Positions 7,988 through 15,649 of a stretch of 64,000 nt of DNA are shown here, in pieces. The stretch covers positions 1 to 64,000 of the forward strand of contig CAMJDL010000005.1 in the NCBI GenBank assembly GCA_946404405.1. The letters are read 5' to 3'. The stretch's first letter is position 1. The number at the start of each line of letters is the position of its first letter. The position numbers were made by a program, and so were the translations under genes. The DNA is from an uncultured Prevotella sp. (GTDB lineage: Bacteria > Bacteroidota > Bacteroidia > Bacteroidales > Bacteroidaceae). The notes under the pieces were generated by a model that was given only the letters and a program-made list of their open reading frames with translations, ran no database searches and had not been told where the DNA came from.

Positions 7988-10900
7988 ATGAAAAAGCATT
8001 TAACTTTGAAGTTCTTGGCTCTCAGCGCTATGCTGATGCTGGGAAATGTTGTTGCTAATGCTGCACGCCCTGCTAATGGTCCTTTAGATGGTACGGCAGT
8101 TGGTGCTACCATCAAGATTGGTGACCAGATTGGTCTTGTTACCTATCGCGTCACTGGTTGGGAAGATGCCGCTAACAAACAATTCTACAACGTAAAGATT
8201 ACCGGTTTTGATGCCGATGGTCTTGATGCTCTTGCAGCAGCACGGGCTGCTGGCTCTAAGGTAACGCTTCGTATTCCTGTTACTTTCGAGGAGAAGTTCG
8301 GTGAGGAGAAGTACAAGTATGCCGTTACCCTGATTGAGGATGGCTTGAATGGTACAACCAAGCAGTCATTCTACGGCTTGACTGAGGTTGACACTCTGAT
8401 CTTCGTTGACGGTACAGACTACAACGGCGTTGGTTTGGACAAGTTCACCTATACCGTCGGTACTAATGGTGGTCCTGGTAAGTCTTTCTACGGCTGTACG
8501 AACATGAAGAAACTGGAGTTCACGGAGAACTGTACTTATATCGGTAAGTATGCTTTCCAGAACACTGGTATTAGAGAATTCGTGATTCCTAAGAAGTGTG
8601 CTACCGTTGACGTGTTTGCCTTCTACAATTGTAAGTATTTGAAGACTGTTTCTGTTGCCTCTGGCAATACAGCAATGAATACTTTGGGCAACTACGTGTT
8701 TGGTAACAGCGCACTGCAGACACTCGACCTGCGTAATGCTGCTCAGTTGTGGACTATCCAGGGTCAGCCTTTCATGTATGACCTTAGCAACATCAATGAT
8801 GTGCTGAAGACCGTTTACCTTCCTGGTAATGTAAAGGCTATCAACTTTGCATTTGCTAACTGTACTGCTCTGACCAACATTTATGGTTTTGACGGCACTA
8901 AGCTTGGTGAGGCTGCTGGCACTCCTGCTGGTTCTCCTGCTGGTCAGCACATTTTGGACGAGGCTTTCAAGAACTGCCGTTCGCTGACTCGTCTGGATAT
9001 CCCCAGTTGTAATGTTATCGGTTCTCCTTTCGTAGGCTGTGCCGCTCTTGACACGCTGACCTTCGTTGCTTATTACAATAAGACTATCGGTCAGGGCTTG
9101 ACTCTTGGTAACAACGTGTTTGGTGATTATGATCCTAACGACGCCTCTGCTGATGATGCTAAATACAACGAGGCAGGTCAAAAGGCTCTGAAGGTGATTG
9201 AGTTCAAGGGTATCCTGAATGGTATTATCGAAAACGACGCTTTTGTAAAGGTGACTGCTCTGGAGAAGGTTGACTTCAAGGGCAAGCTCCGTAGCGATAC
9301 TCACATTAAGGGCGCTTTCACTGACGTGACTACTCTGACTGATGTCATCTTCAATGGTATTGAAAGTGACGGTGTTGCTGATGTTACCATCGAGAATAAT
9401 GCTTTCAGGAACACAGGTATTGCTGCTCTCGACTTCAAGGGCATCACTCTGAAGAGCGGTAACAACATGGACTTCCAGATTTGGGCTAATGCTTTCTCTG
9501 ATTGTGCTAATCTCGCTGACATCAAGACTGGTGACATCCAGATTCAGAATGGCGGTACATTCAGCATTGCAGGTGATGCTTTCACCAACAACCCTGTGCT
9601 GGCTAAGGTAACCTTTGGTGCAACTGCATTTACTGGTGCTGGTACTATCACAATTGCTGACAATGCTTTCGCTGCTGGTAACGTAGCTCTCGCTGCTGTT
9701 GAGTGGGGTAACATCACTTCTACTACTGCTACTCCTGCTGCTGGTTTCAACAGCACGATTACGATTGGTAACGCTGCTGTTAGTCCCATTGATCAGGTAT
9801 TCGGTGACACCAAGGCTCTCGCAACTGTTAAGTTCGGTACCATTGATGCCGGTACGTTCACAATTGCTGATAATGCTTTCAAGAGTTCTGGTCTGACAAG
9901 TGTTGAGTTTGGCAATATTACTACTCCTTATGCTGTGAATTCTACTTTCACTATTGGTCAGCGTGCATTTGCCAGTGCATTCATCATTGGTGTTACTGAG
10001 CCCGCAGCCAAGACTGTTAAGTTTGGTAACATCTCTGAGAACAATGTAGGTCAGATGACATTCCTTGTTGATGATTTCGCATTTAGTGCAGAATCTGCTC
10101 TGTCGAGTGTTGAATTTGGCAACATCACTGCTAAAGCTGCAACTATCGATGTTAATGCTTTCGATTGCCAAGGCTTGAAGACTGTGAAGTTGGGTGACAT
10201 TACCGCTTCTGCTAATGCTGCTTCTACTTTTGATATTAATGCAAATGCATTCTTCGGTGGTAACGTTGCTGCCAAGACAGTTGAGATTGGTAAGATTCAG
10301 AATCATCCTGCTCCTGCAGTTCAGAATCTGACTGCCACTATCGGTATGAATGCTTTCCAGGCTGATTCTCTGGCAAGTGTTACAATTGGTGACATGACCG
10401 CTAACTCTCTGACTATTAATGGTTGGGCATTTGAGGGTAAGGCTCTGACCTCTGTTCAGCTTGGTAAGATGACTGCTGCTACGCTGGCTATTCCTGGCAA
10501 CTTCGCATTTGCTAACGTGAATAACGAAGATGCTCTGATCGAGAATATCACTATCGGTGAGATTGGTGCTGGTCTGAACATCACGGGTACTAATGTATTC
10601 CAGGGTCCTCAGGTTGACGGTTCTGAGCTGAATGTGACTATCGCTAAGCTGGGTGGTGCTATCACTGCTATTCCTGCAAACACCTTCATGGCTTCTGCCA
10701 AGGGTACTGCTAACTACACCATTACTGGCGACGTTGTTGCTGGTTCTACCGCTAATATTGCTGCTGGTGCATTCGTTGGTTCTCGGGAGAATATTCCTAC
10801 TCCCGTTGAGAACACGACTACTGTAACCGTCAAGGGTAACTATAATGCTGACTTTGCTGTTGGTACATTCACCAATGTTAATGAGGCTATTATCGCTGTT

Positions 10901-12235
10901 GACGGAACTACCGCTAAGGAGTATGGTGTAGCTGCTGGTGAACTCGGCGCATTTGATGGTGTGAAGGTCGTTACTGTTGGTAACATCGCTGCAGGTAAGA
11001 AGATTGCTGGTAACACTCCACAGGCTGGCATGATCAAGGAGATTACCTTTATGAAGAGTGTTGCTGATGCTGGTGCTATTGGTATCTTCCAGAGCCCTGA
11101 CGTTCGTAAGATTGAGTTTGCTAATGTGAAAGAATCTGGCGTACAGGTTGCTGAAGGTGCCGTTGCCGCTGGTGCATTCCAGGCTGCTGCTACTAATGCT
11201 GCTACTCCCGGAGTCGACGAGAAGATTTCTGTTATCTATCGTGAGGAGCAGACCCGCGAGGCTGAGGTTATCTTCGCAAAGACTGCATTCGCTGCTCTTG
11301 CTGGTGCTGAGGTTGCTACTCTGTACACCACTTCTTGGGCTAAGGCCAACGTTTATGAGGCTGCCGATGTCCTTGATGGCGACAAGCAGTGCGTAAATCG
11401 CTTAGGTTACTCTGAGAGTGATGTTGCTCCTGGTGAACCTATCATTGCCTCAATTATCAAGAAGGAAGGTAACACTTACGGCTATGCTAAGCTCTACATC
11501 CCGAAGGGTGTGAACATGAAGTACAAGGTTCCTGCCAAGTACGATGCTACATCTGACAAGAACGGCGTTCAGCTGTACTACGGTCGTATCGACAACTCGA
11601 ACAATAAGATCTATATGTATAGCCTGCCCGTTATCGATGACTACTACTGGATTGATGCTACTGACGTAGACCAGGCATTCGTACTGCGTACCAACAGCGA
11701 GATCGAGCCTTCTGCAACAATTACTGCTGAGACAGTAACTAATGAGGATTTAGCTACATTTGCCGCTGGCGATCCTTCAGAATATTACTTCTTCGGTGCT
11801 GCTCTGGCTGTCCAGAACCAGCTGCGCTACAACACTGCTGAGATTGCCAACCAGGAGTTGCGCAACAATCCAGAGTTTGCTGGTCGCGACGTTTATGTAA
11901 TGGCTAATCCTTTGACTGCTGCCGGTGGCTTCGCCTTCGCTAAGTTCAATAAGGATGCTACTTACACCAAGGCTACTGGTGACCACGAGATTGGTGACCT
12001 GCGCTGGCTGTCGGCAAAGAGCCTCTATATCGTAGGTAAGGTTAACGCTGCTGCTCCTAATCTGGAGGTTGTATTCGAAGGCGACGACAACTTCGATGCT
12101 AACACAACTGGTATTGATACTGTGAAGAATGCTGAGCAGAACAGCGACGCTATCTTCAACCTGCAGGGTATTCGCGTAAACAACGCTCAGAAGGGTATCT
12201 ACATCATGAACGGTAAGAAGTTTGTGGTTAAGTAA
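7988..12235 (+). CDS. Large secreted leucine-rich-repeat (BspA-like, LRR_5) surface protein
   Basis: 1415 residues. Signal peptide (MKKHLTLKFLALSAMLMLGNVVANA) is followed by about 1,000 residues of LRR_5/BspA-type repeats, recognisable by recurring AF...LxxVxFG and phrases such as TIADNAFK, TIGQRAFA and IPANTFMA. Such proteins are generally adhesins or binding scaffolds on the cell surface. Residues from about 1150 to the end form a separate module homologous to the whole of the protein at 12560-13354. The last 25 residues (FNLQGIRVNN, then KGIYIMNGKKFVVK) are a C-terminal tail shared with several secreted proteins here and resemble a sorting signal. Base composition and codon use are repetitive, which opens a 646-codon frame on the opposite strand. 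The ligand is unknown. Confidence 0.9.
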   Translation: MKKHLTLKFLALSAMLMLGNVVANAARPANGPLDGTAVGATIKIGDQIGLVTYRVTGWEDAANKQFYNVKITGFDADGLDALAAARAAGSKVTLRIPVTFEEKFGEEKYKYAVTLIEDGLNGTTKQSFYGLTEVDTLIFVDGTDYNGVGLDKFTYTVGTNGGPGKSFYGCTNMKKLEFTENCTYIGKYAFQNTGIREFVIPKKCATVDVFAFYNCKYLKTVSVASGNTAMNTLGNYVFGNSALQTLDLRNAAQLWTIQGQPFMYDLSNINDVLKTVYLPGNVKAINFAFANCTALTNIYGFDGTKLGEAAGTPAGSPAGQHILDEAFKNCRSLTRLDIPSCNVIGSPFVGCAALDTLTFVAYYNKTIGQGLTLGNNVFGDYDPNDASADDAKYNEAGQKALKVIEFKGILNGIIENDAFVKVTALEKVDFKGKLRSDTHIKGAFTDVTTLTDVIFNGIESDGVADVTIENNAFRNTGIAALDFKGITLKSGNNMDFQIWANAFSDCANLADIKTGDIQIQNGGTFSIAGDAFTNNPVLAKVTFGATAFTGAGTITIADNAFAAGNVALAAVEWGNITSTTATPAAGFNSTITIGNAAVSPIDQVFGDTKALATVKFGTIDAGTFTIADNAFKSSGLTSVEFGNITTPYAVNSTFTIGQRAFASAFIIGVTEPAAKTVKFGNISENNVGQMTFLVDDFAFSAESALSSVEFGNITAKAATIDVNAFDCQGLKTVKLGDITASANAASTFDINANAFFGGNVAAKTVEIGKIQNHPAPAVQNLTATIGMNAFQADSLASVTIGDMTANSLTINGWAFEGKALTSVQLGKMTAATLAIPGNFAFANVNNEDALIENITIGEIGAGLNITGTNVFQGPQVDGSELNVTIAKLGGAITAIPANTFMASAKGTANYTITGDVVAGSTANIAAGAFVGSRENIPTPVENTTTVTVKGNYNADFAVGTFTNVNEAIIAVDGTTAKEYGVAAGELGAFDGVKVVTVGNIAAGKKIAGNTPQAGMIKEITFMKSVADAGAIGIFQSPDVRKIEFANVKESGVQVAEGAVAAGAFQAAATNAATPGVDEKISVIYREEQTREAEVIFAKTAFAALAGAEVATLYTTSWAKANVYEAADVLDGDKQCVNRLGYSESDVAPGEPIIASIIKKEGNTYGYAKLYIPKGVNMKYKVPAKYDATSDKNGVQLYYGRIDNSNNKIYMYSLPVIDDYYWIDATDVDQAFVLRTNSEIEPSATITAETVTNEDLATFAAGDPSEYYFFGAALAVQNQLRYNTAEIANQELRNNPEFAGRDVYVMANPLTAAGGFAFAKFNKDATYTKATGDHEIGDLRWLSAKSLYIVGKVNAAAPNLEVVFEGDDNFDANTTGIDTVKNAEQNSDAIFNLQGIRVNNAQKGIYIMNGKKFVVK

Positions 12236-12258
12236 TCCTGATTATAGTTATAAACAAA

Positions 12259-12286
12259 GTGTGCAGGGGCCTGCGTCCCTGCACAC
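12259..12286 (+). other. Intercistronic hairpin
   Basis: GTGTGCAGGG (12259-12268) pairs perfectly with CCCTGCACAC (12277-12286) around an 8-base loop. No T-run follows, so it is more likely an mRNA-processing or stability hairpin, or a leaky terminator, between the LRR gene and the small peptide. Confidence 0.6.
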
Positions 12287-12311
12287 ACTAAAAGAAAACA
12301 TAGAAAAAAAT

Positions 12312-12461
12312 ATGAAAAAGACTTATTTTTCTCCTGAGGTCGAAGTAATTCGCTTGAATATGAAACAGACATTAATGGCTGGTTCTGTTGAGAAGGAAGA
12401 TATTACTGACGGTCCTGTTGATACAATTGACAATCCTACGGATGATGACTTGGATTGGTAA
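12312..12461 (+). CDS. Small acidic peptide of unknown function (49 residues)
   Basis: The ATG at 12312 is preferred because the longer frame begins inside the LRR gene. The N-terminal half is basic/hydrophobic (MKKTYFSPEVEVIRLNMKQ), then LMAGS, then a strongly acidic tail ending DDDLDW. I recall many short Prevotella and Bacteroides proteins with a similar start (KK-Y--P----V followed by L-AGS). No function is known to me, and I cannot tie it to a named family. It lies between two genes that share a C-terminal module, 76 bases after the first and 98 before the second. It could be a small exported or membrane-associated peptide, but no clear signal peptide is present. Confidence 0.7.
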   Translation: MKKTYFSPEVEVIRLNMKQTLMAGSVEKEDITDGPVDTIDNPTDDDLDW

Positions 12462-12489
12462 TAATCAGTTCAATAAAATCTAATCCACG

Positions 12490-12530
12490 AGGAGGGTGCA
12501 TATTGCTGATTAGCAAATGCACCTTCCTTT
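12490..12530 (+). terminator. Possible terminator after the small peptide
   Basis: AGGAGGGTGCAT pairs with ATGCACCTTCCT-like sequence (stem about 12490-12501 with 12517-12528) around a 15-base loop, followed by only TTT. Confidence 0.5.
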
Positions 12531-12559
12531 AAACAAAAAAATTGCGATAATAATAAGGT

Positions 12560-13354
12560 ATGAAAAGTAGAACAACTAAACGACTGATATTTTCGGCATT
12601 TCTGTTGGTGGGGCTCTCGCTTCAATGTGTGGCACAGAATCTTACGGCAAAGGTTTATCAACGCCCAGGCGAATCGTATTACTTTGGAAAAGTATTTGTT
12701 CCAAAGAGTGGTAAGTATAAATTGAAGCGTAATCCTACGGAAGATGCAACCATTGAACTATTCTATGGTCATATCGACACCAACAGGAATAGGATATATA
12801 TGATGAATATGATAGTCGTTGAGGGTTTCTATTTTATTGATGCCACGAATTGTTCGCATGCCTTTCTGGTTCGCACCAACACGCCTGATGATGTAGTGTT
12901 GGAACCGGCTACTGCTGAGGATGACGCTCTTGTGATAAGCAGTGATGGCTTATGGTTTGACTATGCCCTTAGCTTCCAGAACAAGTTGCGCTATAATACA
13001 GCTATAGTGTCAAACAGCACGCTGCAAGAAAATGCCACTTACAAATCAAAGAATATTTACGTGATGGCAAATCCCGTAAATCGTGGACTTGCCTTTGCTT
13101 GGCTTGATCAGTTTGGAACCACGAGAAACTTACCGGCTAATAGCCTTTATATTTTAGGAAAGAAGACAGCTTCTGCTCCAGATCTTGAAGTAGTTTGGCC
13201 TGACGATAATTTTAATAACACCACAGCAATCAAGACTGTCAACAAACATGAGACTTTCAATGATGTTGTTTACAGCCTGCAAGGCCAACGCGTAACTGAT
13301 ATGGTGAAAGGCCGTATATATATTCGCAACGGTCGCAAATTTGTGGCTCAATAA
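12560..13354 (+). CDS. Secreted stand-alone copy of the LRR protein's C-terminal module
   Basis: 264 residues with signal peptide MKSRTTKRLIFSAFLLVGLSLQCVAQ. Its mature part aligns from end to end with the last ~260 residues of the LRR protein. Shared landmarks are LFYGHID against LYYGRID, FIDATN against WIDATD, HAFLVRTNT against QAFVLRTNS, NKLRYNTA against NQLRYNTA, IYVMANPV against VYVMANPL, and NSLYILGK against KSLYIVGK. It ends with the same sorting-like tail (VYSLQGQRV, RIYIRNGRKFVAQ). I know no functional name for this module. The arrangement suggests that a surface module is used both fused to the repeats and alone. Confidence 0.85.
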   Translation: MKSRTTKRLIFSAFLLVGLSLQCVAQNLTAKVYQRPGESYYFGKVFVPKSGKYKLKRNPTEDATIELFYGHIDTNRNRIYMMNMIVVEGFYFIDATNCSHAFLVRTNTPDDVVLEPATAEDDALVISSDGLWFDYALSFQNKLRYNTAIVSNSTLQENATYKSKNIYVMANPVNRGLAFAWLDQFGTTRNLPANSLYILGKKTASAPDLEVVWPDDNFNNTTAIKTVNKHETFNDVVYSLQGQRVTDMVKGRIYIRNGRKFVAQ

Positions 13355-13366
13355 ATAGTTAAAAAA

Positions 13367-13442
13367 TCGCAAAGCTATCATAGGATGATGCACGGATGAG
13401 CGAAACATCGCTTTGCGACGAAACATTTTTATAATGTTTTTT
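13367..13442 (+). terminator. Hairpin pair ending the LRR-region transcript
   Basis: First, TCGCAAAGC (13367-13375) pairs with GCTTTGCGA (13410-13418) around a long loop. Immediately after, AAACATT (13421-13427) pairs with AATGTTT (13433-13439) and runs into T residues. Confidence 0.6.
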
Positions 13443-13518
13443 AAGTTTAAATTAAATTATAGTTAATGTAAAGGCTAACCGGTTCGTGAGGATAGGACAG
13501 CTGAAAATCAAATTAACG

Positions 13519-13566
13519 AAAAAAAAACTCTCAGCTGGTGCATGCCCGTGACGGGTGGGCGCCAGT
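13519..13566 (-). terminator. Terminator of the PL11-CE12 operon
   Basis: On the minus strand a GC-rich stem (CTGG-GCCC pairing with GGGC-CCAG) is followed after a few bases by nine T (plus-strand A-run 13519-13527). It lies about 50-100 bases after the stop of the lyase gene at 13618. Confidence 0.7.
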
Positions 13567-13617
13567 TAGCTTTCAGGGAAGCCCTGATTCAGCGTAGGAA
13601 ACGGACAGGCTTTATTC

Positions 13618-15627
13618 CTACCAATCAGCCCGCTTCCCTGATTTTTGTGTGTCGGGCAGATAGTAGCCCAAATGAGGGGGCTGGTTGTAGGCTGTATTCT
13701 GCCAGCAGATGGAGAGGCGGTAGATGTTGTCGTGCATCAGTGTGGGTACGGCATAGGGCGTGGGGATATTAGTCGTGAAGATGTTCAGGTGGGCAGCATC
13801 GCTTGAGTCCCAAAGGATGACTTCTTCGCGCCAGTCGCCAAAGAGGTCGGCCTGCAGACAGGGTGTGGCCTTGGTCCAGTTGCATGAGGCAGAGCTACCC
13901 ATGTCGTAGAGGTGTTTGCCGTTACTGAGGGGTAGGGGTATGGCTTTTTCGCCATCCCATTTTTCGATGAAAGAGGGGAAGTAAGGACGCTGACCACGAT
14001 TCGCCAACAGTTCGTCCTGAAGGTCACCGTCCCAGTAAATACGGAAATTACTGCTGGGCAGACGGTTCGAGATGACGTTTCCCTTGATGTCGCGTACGGC
14101 ACGGTTGAAGATATGCCAGTATTCAAAGCCACGGTGGGTGCCATCTATGTCGGCAGCCACACCACGCCCCGTATCGTCGCGTGCCGTTTCGTACCATATC
14201 CGTTCTCCAGTACGGGCGTCGCGCAGGTCGGCACCGTAAGGACGTGACTCATGTACCATAAAGACCTCCAAACCAGGACGGTCGGGGTCAAGATCGCTCA
14301 GATGCAGGGCATCGCCATGACCTAAACCGGTGGAGTAGAGCAGGGTTCCATCGTTGTTGATAGCTGCCGAGCCATAGGTGATCTCGTCACAACCGTCACC
14401 ATCTACGTCGCCAACACTGAGACTGTGGGCTCCCTGACCGTATGCCGTTGCCTTCAAGTTGTGATACCAGGTCTGATGGCCTTGGCGATCTATGACGTAG
14501 TAATCGTTTGGGGTGGTAGAGGCGTGCAGCCATTTGGTGGAAAGCGTCTTGCCGTCGAAGTCGACAGCCCAGAGGTGCGAAGGTGTATAATAGCCACGAC
14601 ACATGACGGCTGATGGTCGGCTTTGTGGTCCGTCGAGCCAAGCGACACCAGCTAAGAAGCGTTCGCCTCGATTGCCCATCACACCACGATCGCCCCAGCC
14701 TTCCTTGTCGTAAGCGGCAGCACCACCTACACCAAAGGCGCGGTTCGGACGATAATAAATGGTATGAATGGCACGTCCTGTTAGTCCGTCGAAAACGGTG
14801 AGATATTCTGGGCCGCTGAGGATGCGTCCGCGCTCGTTGCGGTAGTCTGCCTGATTATCTGTCTGACGGATGTCAGCATTGTCGGCAGCTTCGGTGACAT
14901 AACGACCAGTACCATCTATCGAGCCCGGCGCCGTCTTGCAAATCATTTCAGCATGTCCATCGCGGTCAAAATCGTAGACCATAAACTGTGTATAGTGGGC
15001 TCCGGCACGGATGTTTTTACCGAGATTTATTCGCCAGAGTTTGGTGCCATCGAGACGGATGCAGTCAATGATGACATCGCCAGTATAGCCGTCATGCGAA
15101 TTGTCGTGGGCATTCGATGGTTCCCATTTCAGAAACAGTTCGTATTGTCCGTCACCATCCACATCGCCCACCGAACAGTCGTTAGGCGTATATCGGTAGG
15201 ATCGTCCATCGGGTGTCTTACCTTCTTCAGGACGGTCGATGGCAACGGAGAGAAAAAGATCTGACCAGGGAAGAACTTCTATCGATGGTGACATGTCGTT
15301 ATTTCGAGATTTCGAGTTTTCGAGATTTCGAGAAGTCGGAATAACGCTATAACGCGATGTCGAAGTACCTTGTTTGTCGGTATAGTTGGTGACCTTCAGC
15401 CCCTTGGCTATGGTCTTACCATCGCGCTGAAGGTCGAAGGTTGTGCCTTTGGCATCGGTACCCAACAGGCGCCAACTGATGAAGATCCCCTTATCCTGAG
15501 CAGGCAGGGCCACGATACCACGGTCCAAGCGCTCCATCTGTTCAGAATATGTCGTATACTGCGCACCTGCGGGGCTAGTGAACAGTGATAAGTGAATAGT
15601 GAAAAGTATGGCTAAAACCTTCTTCAT
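13618..15627 (-). CDS. Rhamnogalacturonan lyase, PL11 family (copy 1)
   Basis: Cleaves the rhamnose-galacturonate backbone of rhamnogalacturonan I by beta-elimination. 669 residues with signal peptide MKKVLAILFTIHLSLFTSPAGAQ. The PL11 beta-propeller is evident from repeated calcium-type loops (VGDVDGDG, YDFDRDGHAE, SVGDVDGDGCDE, SDLDPDRPGLE), the blocks RAGAHYTQF and MICKTAPGS, and the C-terminal WQNTAYNQPPHLGYYLPD. The signal peptide carries a heptamer array. A loop around residues 90-112 is encoded by an octamer array absent from the PL11 paralogue at 17959. It is the last gene of a four-gene operon (lyase, unknown, esterase, lyase), 5 bases after the CE12 stop. Confidence 0.93.
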   Translation of the reverse strand: MKKVLAILFTIHLSLFTSPAGAQYTTYSEQMERLDRGIVALPAQDKGIFISWRLLGTDAKGTTFDLQRDGKTIAKGLKVTNYTDKQGTSTSRYSVIPTSRNLENSKSRNNDMSPSIEVLPWSDLFLSVAIDRPEEGKTPDGRSYRYTPNDCSVGDVDGDGQYELFLKWEPSNAHDNSHDGYTGDVIIDCIRLDGTKLWRINLGKNIRAGAHYTQFMVYDFDRDGHAEMICKTAPGSIDGTGRYVTEAADNADIRQTDNQADYRNERGRILSGPEYLTVFDGLTGRAIHTIYYRPNRAFGVGGAAAYDKEGWGDRGVMGNRGERFLAGVAWLDGPQSRPSAVMCRGYYTPSHLWAVDFDGKTLSTKWLHASTTPNDYYVIDRQGHQTWYHNLKATAYGQGAHSLSVGDVDGDGCDEITYGSAAINNDGTLLYSTGLGHGDALHLSDLDPDRPGLEVFMVHESRPYGADLRDARTGERIWYETARDDTGRGVAADIDGTHRGFEYWHIFNRAVRDIKGNVISNRLPSSNFRIYWDGDLQDELLANRGQRPYFPSFIEKWDGEKAIPLPLSNGKHLYDMGSSASCNWTKATPCLQADLFGDWREEVILWDSSDAAHLNIFTTNIPTPYAVPTLMHDNIYRLSICWQNTAYNQPPHLGYYLPDTQKSGKRADW
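15292..15363 (-). repeat. Octamer array inside the PL11 coding region
   Basis: About nine 8-base units in register on the coding strand (ATCGCGTT, ATAGCGTT, ATTCCGAC, TTCTCGAA, ATCTCGAA, AACTCGAA, ATCTCGAA, ATAACGAC...). They stay in frame and encode the low-complexity loop SRNLENSKSRNN. Confidence 0.75.
15577..15604 (-). repeat. Heptamer array in PL11 signal peptide
   Basis: Plus-strand units AGTGAAC, AGTGATA, AGTGAAT, AGTGAAA. On the coding strand they give the hydrophobic core FTIHLSLFTS. Confidence 0.85.
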
Positions 15628-15649
15628 ACCTCTTACTTCTTACCTCTAA
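15622..15649 (-). repeat. Heptamer array spanning CE12 stop and PL11 start
   Basis: Plus-strand units CTTCATA, CCTCTTA, CTTCTTA, CCTCTAA. They cover the last codons and stop of the CE12 gene, the 5-base spacer and the ATG of the PL11 gene. Confidence 0.65.

Noticed and set aside
8366..10306. 646-codon open frame on the strand opposite the LRR gene
   Set aside because: It lies wholly inside the LRR coding region and mirrors its repetitive codons (Ser/Thr/Ile-rich, low complexity). It has no signal peptide, domain or promoter; long antisense frames are expected opposite such biased repeats.
13500..13620. Riboswitch (TPP- or cobalamin-like) between the two converging units
   Set aside because: CTGAGA and GC-rich stems drew attention, but the conserved cores are absent; the sequence is explained as the terminator of the leftward operon.
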